Assembly: GCF_022829285.1 (NCBI RefSeq)
Contig: NZ_JAKSYI010000055.1
Coordinates: 124,001 to 188,000, forward strand
DNA: 64,000 nucleotides
DNA from: Methylobacterium sp. J-078
Lineage (GTDB): Bacteria > Pseudomonadota > Alphaproteobacteria > Rhizobiales > Beijerinckiaceae
Reading direction: 5' to 3'
The notes below the pieces were generated by a model. That model saw only the letters and a list, made by a program, of their open reading frames with translations. It was not told where the DNA came from and did not search any database. The position numbers were made by a program, and so were the translations under genes. Positions 57,678 to 64,000 of the stretch are shown piece by piece. Numbering within the stretch: the first letter of the stretch is position 1; every line of letters begins with the position of its first letter.

Positions 57678-59534
57678 TCAGGCGCTCTTGATCGCCGGCT
57701 TGGCGTCGTCCTTGGGGACGGCCTCGCGCCCTTCCGTGGCCTTGGCCTCCGTCCCCTTGCCCACCGTGCGGCGGGCCCGGAAGGCGGGTCGGACCTCGGT
57801 CTCCTTCCGGCGCAGCATCGCCCGGTACTCGTCCCGGCGCTCGTGGATCGACGCGATCACGAGGCCCATCGGAACGCCGACATCCACCAGGACGGCCTCC
57901 GAGAGTTGGAGCGACGCCTCGATGGTTTCCGGCACGGCGTCGTCCACTCCCATCTCGTAGAGCGCCGAGGCATGCCGGGCATCGCGGGCGCGGGCCACGA
58001 TGGTGATGTCGCGCCGCTCGGCCCGGGCGGCCTCCACCACGGCCTCGACGGCGCGCGGCGTGTCGAGGGTGACCACGAGGGCGCGCGCATTGGCGATGTC
58101 GCAGCGCCGCAGGAGTTCGGGATTGGCCGAATCGCCGAAATAGACCGGGTTGCCGAGGCGCCGATGCTCGGAGACGCGGGCCGCGTCGGCGTCGAGGGCG
58201 AGATAGGGGATCTTGTGGCGCGCCAGCATCTCGCCGACGAGCCGCCCGACCCGGCCGTAGCCCGCGATGATGACGCGGTTCTGTTGCCGGTCGGGGATCG
58301 GCTCGGCCCGGGCGCGTCCGAGCTGCTTCGCGGACAGGCGCCGGCCCAGCCGCCGGGCGAGCACCGCGAGGGCGGGAATCGCGATCATGGTGACGGTGGT
58401 GACGATGAGGGCGGCCTGGCCCACCTCTTCCGGCACGAGGCCGCCCGCCAGCGCCCCGCCGATCAGCACGAAGGCGAACTCGCCGCCGGGGCCCAGCAAC
58501 AGGCCCGCCTCGACCGCCACCGCCTTCGAGAGCCGCATGACGCGCGCGGCGACGAAGATCACCGCGCCCTTGATGAGCATGAGGGCCAGGGCGAGGCCGA
58601 GCACGGCGCCGGGGGCCGACATCAGGTGCGCCGGATCGAGGTTCATGCCGACCGAGACGAAGAACACCCCGAGCAGCAGACCCTTGAACGGGTCGATCGT
58701 GGCCTCGATGGCGCGGCGATACTCGGTCTCGGCGAGCAGGAGCCCGGCGACGAAGGCGCCGAGGGTCATCGAGAGGCCGGCGGCGGCGGCCGTGACCGAG
58801 GTGCCGATGATGACGAGGAGGCAGGCCGCCATGAAGAGCTCGGGCGAGCGCGTGCGGGCGACGAGCTGGAACAGCGGCCGCAGGGCGAGGCGGCCCACCA
58901 CCACGATGACGACGACCGCCACCACCGCCTGGCCCAGGGCGAGCGCGAGGGCGGCGCCCATGTTGCCGCCGTCGTTGCGCCCCAGCACCGCGATGGCGAA
59001 GAGCACGGGTGCCACCGCGAGGTCCTGGAACAGCAGGACCGCGAAGCTGGCGCGGCCGGCCGGCGTGTTGAGGCGCTTCTGATCGGCCAGCACCGGCAGC
59101 ACGATGGCGGTCGAGGACAGCGCGAGGCCGAGGCCGACGATGATGGCGGCGGCCATCGGCACCGAGAGGGCCATCAGGATGCCGCCGATGATCGCCGAGG
59201 AGGCCAGCACCTGGATCGAGCCGAGGCCGAAGACGAGGCGGCGCAGGGTGCGCAGGCGCTCCCAGGACAGCTCGACCCCGATCATGAACATCAGGAAGAT
59301 CACGCCGAACTCGGCCAGATGCGCGATCTCGGCCCGGTTCGCGATGGTGAAGGTGGAGACCCATTGGTGCGTCTCGGCGAACCGGCCGAGCCCGAACGGC
59401 CCCAGCAGGGCACCCGCGCCGATGAAGCCGAGCACCGGCGAGATGCGCAGGCGATGGAACAGCGGCACCACCACGCCAGCGGTGACCAGGAACAGGATCG
59501 CTTCCTTGTAGGAGCCGGCGTGAAGGTCGTTCAT
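57678..59534 (-). CDS. KefB/KefC-type monovalent cation/proton antiporter
   Basis: 618 residues from ATG 59532-59534. About 12 hydrophobic segments form the CPA2 exchanger domain (FGVIFLMFMIGVELSW, FFVSVGMNLDP, LLLGPGGEFAFVLIGGAL). A TrkA-N nucleotide-binding domain begins with NRVIIAGYGRVGRLVGEML. A charged, Lys-rich C-terminal tail ends the protein. Kef systems export potassium, often when glutathione adducts rise; no KefF/KefG ancillary gene is adjacent. Confidence 0.93.
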   Translation of the reverse strand: MNDLHAGSYKEAILFLVTAGVVVPLFHRLRISPVLGFIGAGALLGPFGLGRFAETHQWVSTFTIANRAEIAHLAEFGVIFLMFMIGVELSWERLRTLRRLVFGLGSIQVLASSAIIGGILMALSVPMAAAIIVGLGLALSSTAIVLPVLADQKRLNTPAGRASFAVLLFQDLAVAPVLFAIAVLGRNDGGNMGAALALALGQAVVAVVVIVVVGRLALRPLFQLVARTRSPELFMAACLLVIIGTSVTAAAAGLSMTLGAFVAGLLLAETEYRRAIEATIDPFKGLLLGVFFVSVGMNLDPAHLMSAPGAVLGLALALMLIKGAVIFVAARVMRLSKAVAVEAGLLLGPGGEFAFVLIGGALAGGLVPEEVGQAALIVTTVTMIAIPALAVLARRLGRRLSAKQLGRARAEPIPDRQQNRVIIAGYGRVGRLVGEMLARHKIPYLALDADAARVSEHRRLGNPVYFGDSANPELLRRCDIANARALVVTLDTPRAVEAVVEAARAERRDITIVARARDARHASALYEMGVDDAVPETIEASLQLSEAVLVDVGVPMGLVIASIHERRDEYRAMLRRKETEVRPAFRARRTVGKGTEAKATEGREAVPKDDAKPAIKSA

Positions 59535-59744
59535 CGGTGCGTGGGGTCTCCTGGAGCGGATCGCGGGGGCCTGCCTCGCCGCGTTCCGCGCTCCCGACCA
59601 TGGGCGCTGGCGGCGCCCCGGCGCAACCACGCAGACACATCGGACGGGGAAAATCGCCGGCTGCGACCTTTCGGTGGGGACGCCGTGCTGGTCAGCACGC
59701 CCGATGCGGCGCAAAAACGGCACAATACGCGCATAAGCGACCCC

Positions 59745-59759
59745 TTAACGGACGGTTAA
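59745..59759 (+). promoter_or_regulatory. Perfect CtrA-type box TTAA-N7-TTAA
   Basis: TTAA at 59745-59748, CGGACGG, TTAA at 59756-59759. It exactly matches the CtrA consensus, 36 bases before the start of the membrane gene at 59795. In GC-rich DNA such a match is rare by chance. Assigned by pattern only. Confidence 0.6.
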
Positions 59760-59794
59760 GCGCGCTTCGTCGCGTATCGAGACACGAGTGCCCC

Positions 59795-61048
59795 ATGCGA
59801 AAGACGCCCCCCAGCCGGGACGTGCAGCGAGAAGCCCGCGAATGGCGCCGGGAATCCGAGCGCTGGACCCATGAACGGCACGTCGAGAAGGGCTACCGCA
59901 TCAAGTGGGGCTACGTGGGCATCGCCTACCTGGTCGAATTCATGGTCATCGGCGCCTCGCTCTGGGGCGCCTGGCTGTTCGCCGGGGTTTACAGCGACGG
60001 CGATTCCAAGGCCTTCTACTTCATGCTGCTCGCGCCGCTGGTCTACGCGGCGGTGGAGCTGTGCCGCGTGCCGCTCGGCATCCTGGCCCGGACGCAGCGC
60101 TCCTACTTCATCCGCATGCTGGCGATCGTCGGCATCATCTTCGCGGCCGGCGTGACCACGAAGTCCGTCTCGCAGCTCGGCGAGATGATGTTCCATCCCC
60201 GTCTGATGGATGCCGCCAAGGCCAAGACCGCCCTGAAGGACGCGCAGGCCGACCGCGCCACCATCGACAACCGCATCGCCGCCGCCGACGCCCGGGTCGC
60301 CCAGTACACGACCGAACTCGACCAGATCGAGAAGCGCGCGGCCGAGAACGCAAGCCAGCTCGCCGGCCTGCCGCCGCAGCGCTGCGAGCGCGTCTATGGC
60401 ACCAACAGCCGGGGCCAGCGCTACTCCAACATGAAGTGCGTGACCGACCCGCGCACCGCGACCCTGAACGCCAGCGTCGCCAAGGCGGGGACGGACCGGG
60501 GCGCCGTGACGAAGCTCCTGGAGGAGGCCCGCAAGGCGCGCGGCGAACTCGACCGGGGGGCCGCCGAGCGCAAGGTCGCGGATGCCGAGCAGACCTATCG
60601 CAATTCCGTCAACCGCTCGCAGCTGCACTCCTTCACAGCCATGGTCTACGGCGTCGACCCGATCGACGTGAACGAGGCCCAGGTCCACGCCTTCCTGCGC
60701 ATCTTCGTGTTCGTGCCGGCCCTCTGTGCCGCCTTCGCCTCGACGATCCTTGCCCTCTGCGCCGTCTCGGTGCGCAAGACCTTCATGGACGAGGACGACC
60801 TCGGCGCCACCGTCGACCTCGCCGCCACGCCCTATATGCTGGATTCGATCACCGGCGCCCTGCGCCAGGAGATGGCCCTCGGGCAGGTCCGGCCCGCGCC
60901 GGATGAGACGGCGCCGAGCCCGGCGCAGGCCCCGAATCCGGCACAGGCTCCGGTGGTGGCGCCCGCGCCGGCCCCGGCGCCGAGCGGCGCGGTCATCCCG
61001 ATCGGTCGTCCCCCGGCCCAGACCGCCAGCGCCGGAGGCGGCGCATGA
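59795..61048 (+). CDS. Multi-pass membrane protein of unknown function
   Basis: 417 residues from ATG 59795. A charged N-terminus (REAREWRRESERWTHERH) is followed by about three hydrophobic segments (VGIAYLVEFMVIGASLWGAWL; AFYFMLLAPLVYAAVEL; MLAIVGIIFAAGV). A roughly 150-residue helical region with a Cys pair (QRCERVYGTNSRGQ... MKC) comes next. A last membrane segment (FVFVPALCAAFASTILALCAV) precedes a Pro/Ala-rich tail. No family recognised. Its stop overlaps the start of the next gene as ATGA, so the two are likely made together. Confidence 0.75.
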   Translation: MRKTPPSRDVQREAREWRRESERWTHERHVEKGYRIKWGYVGIAYLVEFMVIGASLWGAWLFAGVYSDGDSKAFYFMLLAPLVYAAVELCRVPLGILARTQRSYFIRMLAIVGIIFAAGVTTKSVSQLGEMMFHPRLMDAAKAKTALKDAQADRATIDNRIAAADARVAQYTTELDQIEKRAAENASQLAGLPPQRCERVYGTNSRGQRYSNMKCVTDPRTATLNASVAKAGTDRGAVTKLLEEARKARGELDRGAAERKVADAEQTYRNSVNRSQLHSFTAMVYGVDPIDVNEAQVHAFLRIFVFVPALCAAFASTILALCAVSVRKTFMDEDDLGATVDLAATPYMLDSITGALRQEMALGQVRPAPDETAPSPAQAPNPAQAPVVAPAPAPAPSGAVIPIGRPPAQTASAGGGA

Positions 61049-61695
61049 GCATCCACGCGCCGGGTACGCCCGAGAACGTCGTCCTTGCGCAGAACGTCAA
61101 TGGGCGCCTGCGGGCGGAGGCGCGCATCGTCTCCGCGCGGGCCTTCCTGTTCCGCGCCCTCGGAGCGGGCGCCTTCACGCTGCTCGCGGGGATCGGCATC
61201 GGGGCCGCCTCCTACGGCTACGCCTACATGAACCAGTTCGACTCGGCGGCCGAGAAGATCGCCGCCGCCATGCAGCGTGCCCTCTCCGACGTCACCCTGA
61301 AGACCAAGGGCGAGGTCACCCTGACGGACAACGTGCTCAAGCTGGAGGGCACGGTGCCGAAGGCCGCCTCCGCGCCGACCCCGACCAAGGCGCAGCTCGG
61401 CAACGACGCTGCACCGGCCTCGAAGGCCCCGGTGAACACCACCTTCACGGTGTTCAAGCAGGTGCCCTACATGGACGGCCAGATCGTCACCGGCTGGAAC
61501 TTCCGGGCGAACGAGGACCAGCCCTTCCAGCAATACTGCTACTTCTCGCGCCGTCAGAACGAACAGAAGGGGCAGGTCGAGATCAAGATCGACCTCGCCA
61601 TGGACGGCAAGACGCTGCCACAGCCGCAGAAATCCGACGTGAACCTCGGGATTCTCGCCTCGAACTGCGTCTGGCACGACGGGAAGACGCTCTGA
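61045..61695 (+). CDS. Single-TM envelope protein, partner of the preceding gene
   Basis: 216 residues. One transmembrane segment (about 36-60: GAGAFTLLAGIGIGAASYGYAY) is followed by a probable periplasmic domain with NTTFTVFKQVPYMDGQIVTGW, YCYFSRR and NCVWHDG; the two Cys may pair. No family recognised. ATG 61045 is coupled to the upstream stop. Together the two genes suggest an inner-membrane complex of unknown job under possible CtrA control. Confidence 0.72.
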   Translation: MSIHAPGTPENVVLAQNVNGRLRAEARIVSARAFLFRALGAGAFTLLAGIGIGAASYGYAYMNQFDSAAEKIAAAMQRALSDVTLKTKGEVTLTDNVLKLEGTVPKAASAPTPTKAQLGNDAAPASKAPVNTTFTVFKQVPYMDGQIVTGWNFRANEDQPFQQYCYFSRRQNEQKGQVEIKIDLAMDGKTLPQPQKSDVNLGILASNCVWHDGKTL

Positions 61696-61807
61696 CCGAG
61701 GCCGACCGGGCCGGTCCGCGCAGGAGCCGTCCCGGCCGCTGCCTTGCGGGCGGGCAGGGGGCGGCTTAACCCCACAGCCCTGTTTGACGAACCCCGCGAG
61801 CCCCTGC

Positions 61808-62659
<852 letters not shown>

Positions 62660-62742
62660 GGCGGTTCGCCCCTGGCCCCGCATCCGCGGGGGACCAGATA
62701 GGACGGGTCGCCCGCGCATCGTCACTCCGAGCGGATCGTCCG

Positions 62743-63723
62743 ATGATCACGAAGAAACTGGGCCGCACCGGCCTCGACATCTCGCCCCTCTGCCTCGGCT
62801 GCATGACCTACGGCGTGCCCGAGCGCGGGCCCCATCCCTGGACCCTGCGCGAGGAGGAGAGCCGCGCGCTGATCCGCCAGGCCCTCGACCTCGGCATCAA
62901 CTTCTTCGACACGGCCAACGCCTACTCGGACGGGACCAGCGAGGAGATCGTCGGCCGGGCGCTCCGCGACTTCGCCGACCGCGACGCGATCGTGCTGGCG
63001 ACGAAGTGCTACTTCCCCTTGAAGAGCCAGCCCAATGCCGGCGGCCTCTCGCGCAAGGCCATCTTCGCCTCGATCGACGCCAGCCTGAAGCGCCTCGGCA
63101 CCGATTACGTCGACCTGTTCCAGATCCACCGCTGGGATTACGGCACGCCGATCGAGGTGACCCTGGAAGCGCTGCACGACGTGGTGAAGGCCGGCAAGGC
63201 ACGCTACATCGGCGCCTCCTCGATGTTCGCCTGGCAGTTCGCCAAGGCGCTCTTCACCGCCGACCGCCACGGCTGGACCCGGTTCGCGACGATGCAGGAC
63301 CATTACAACCTGCTCCACCGCGAGGAGGAGCGCGAGATGCTGCCCCTCTGCATCGACCAGGACATCGCCGTGCTGCCCTGGAGTCCCCTGGCGCGCGGGC
63401 GCCTGACCCGCGACTGGGACGTGCGCAGCGCCCGCCAGGACAGCGACGAGGTCGGCCGGCACCTCTACGCCTCCGCCGAGGCCGCCGACCGGGCCATCGT
63501 CGGCCAGGTCTCGGCCATCGCCGCCGCGCGGGGCGTGCCGCGCGCCCAGGTCGCCCTGGCCTGGGTGCTGCAGAAGGCGTCCGTCACGGCGCCGATCATC
63601 GGTGCCTCGAAGCCCCAGCACCTCACCGACGCCGTCGCGGCCCTGAACCTCGCCCTGACCATCGACGAGATGCGGACCCTCGAAGCCCCCTATACCCCGC
63701 ACCCGGTCGTCGGTTTCGCCTGA
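62743..63723 (+). CDS. Aldo/keto reductase
   Basis: 326 residues. NADPH-dependent TIM-barrel reductase with the full tetrad: Asp and Tyr in FFDTANAYSDG, Lys in LATKCYF and His in QIHRWDYGTP. The C-terminal coenzyme region includes IIGASKPQHLTDAVAALNL. Similar to YajO-like reductases; the carbonyl substrate is unknown. ATG 62743, 83 bases after the MoxR gene. Confidence 0.92.
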   Translation: MITKKLGRTGLDISPLCLGCMTYGVPERGPHPWTLREEESRALIRQALDLGINFFDTANAYSDGTSEEIVGRALRDFADRDAIVLATKCYFPLKSQPNAGGLSRKAIFASIDASLKRLGTDYVDLFQIHRWDYGTPIEVTLEALHDVVKAGKARYIGASSMFAWQFAKALFTADRHGWTRFATMQDHYNLLHREEEREMLPLCIDQDIAVLPWSPLARGRLTRDWDVRSARQDSDEVGRHLYASAEAADRAIVGQVSAIAAARGVPRAQVALAWVLQKASVTAPIIGASKPQHLTDAVAALNLALTIDEMRTLEAPYTPHPVVGFA

Positions 63724-63766
63724 AACCGGGCCGCGTGCTCGTCACATCCGCAAGGTTCCGTTCCGT

Positions 63767-64000
63767 ATGCGCCGCCTGATCCTCCTGCGTCACGCCAAGT
63801 CCGACCGCCCGCCGGGCGTGAGCGACCTCGACCGCCCCCTGAACGCGCGCGGCCAGCGGGATGCGCCGCGCGTGGGCGCCTACCTGGCGGCCGAGGACCT
63901 GCGCGCGGATGCGGTCGTGGTCTCGCCGGCCCTGCGCACCCGCCAGACCTGGGAAGGGGTGCAGCCCGCCCTGAACGGTCCCCAGCCCGAGATCGTGTCG
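63767..64000 (+). CDS. SixA-type phosphohistidine phosphatase (partial, 5' end)
   Basis: The first 78 residues are in the window, from ATG 63767. MRRLILLRHAKSDRPPGVSD carries the catalytic RHAKS motif of the SixA branch of histidine phosphatases, and VVVSPALRTRQTW the second conserved Arg region. SixA removes phosphate from phosphohistidine, for example on HPt domains. The C-terminal part is beyond the window. Confidence 0.85.
   Translation, partial: MRRLILLRHAKSDRPPGVSDLDRPLNARGQRDAPRVGAYLAAEDLRADAVVVSPALRTRQTWEGVQPALNGPQPEIVS

Overview
The window is a high-GC (roughly 70%) alphaproteobacterial chromosome segment. A Methylobacterium-type genome fits best. The class I PHA synthase is close to the Methylobacterium PhaC sequence I remember. 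The window also carries a set of alphaproteobacterial families (DUF1489, DUF2059, DUF3429, NadQ, a PodJ-like protein), prfB with an SPY rather than SPF tripeptide, and TTAA-N7-TTAA CtrA-type boxes. I saw no insertion sequence, prophage, integrase, CRISPR array, tRNA or rRNA. This looks like core chromosome with short extragenic palindromic repeats.

Layout. 1-7 kb: end of an outer-membrane beta-barrel gene, a fosmidomycin-resistance-type MFS pump, phaC with a stop/start-overlapping GNAT gene, a lipoprotein, an aminotransferase, two small secreted proteins and a DUF2809 membrane protein. 7-14 kb: prfB with its programmed +1 frameshift, an M23 peptidase, a one-cysteine Bcp peroxiredoxin and a large AsmA/YhdP-type protein. 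14-21 kb: a fatty-acid beta-oxidation group (bifunctional hydratase/dehydrogenase, thiolase, acyl-CoA dehydrogenase) with an EAL phosphodiesterase and a DUF2059 protein between them. 21-29 kb: a PodJ-like polar protein with Sel1 repeats, DUF3429, the ligase-associated DNA repair pair PdeM plus Lhr-like helicase, and an HSL-family esterase. 29-36 kb: a small membrane protein, an L,D-transpeptidase and nadQ-nadA-nadB-nadC, with a perfect and an imperfect NadQ-type operator flanking a candidate promoter. 36-45 kb: acetyltransferase, thiE-thiD, an XRE-cupin regulator, an Mla/MCE lipid-transport operon, an MFS protein, a CheZ-like phosphatase and DUF1489.

46-54 kb is one gene: a 2724-residue membrane-anchored protein made almost entirely of 11-residue (hendecad) repeats, with fifteen clean 33-residue units in its middle. 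54-64 kb: an orphan HPt protein, a 2Fe-2S ferredoxin, a VOC protein, a CoxE-type vWA protein, a KefB/C antiporter, a two-gene membrane operon of unknown function behind a perfect TTAA-N7-TTAA box, a MoxR ATPase, an aldo/keto reductase and the start of a SixA-type phosphatase.

The most unusual signal is the giant hendecad protein. A 22-bp element 18/22 identical to one upstream of the PodJ-like gene lies between it and the divergent HPt gene, and a related perfect CtrA-type box precedes the unknown membrane operon. I infer a possible cell-cycle or polarity regulon linking these loci. This is untested.
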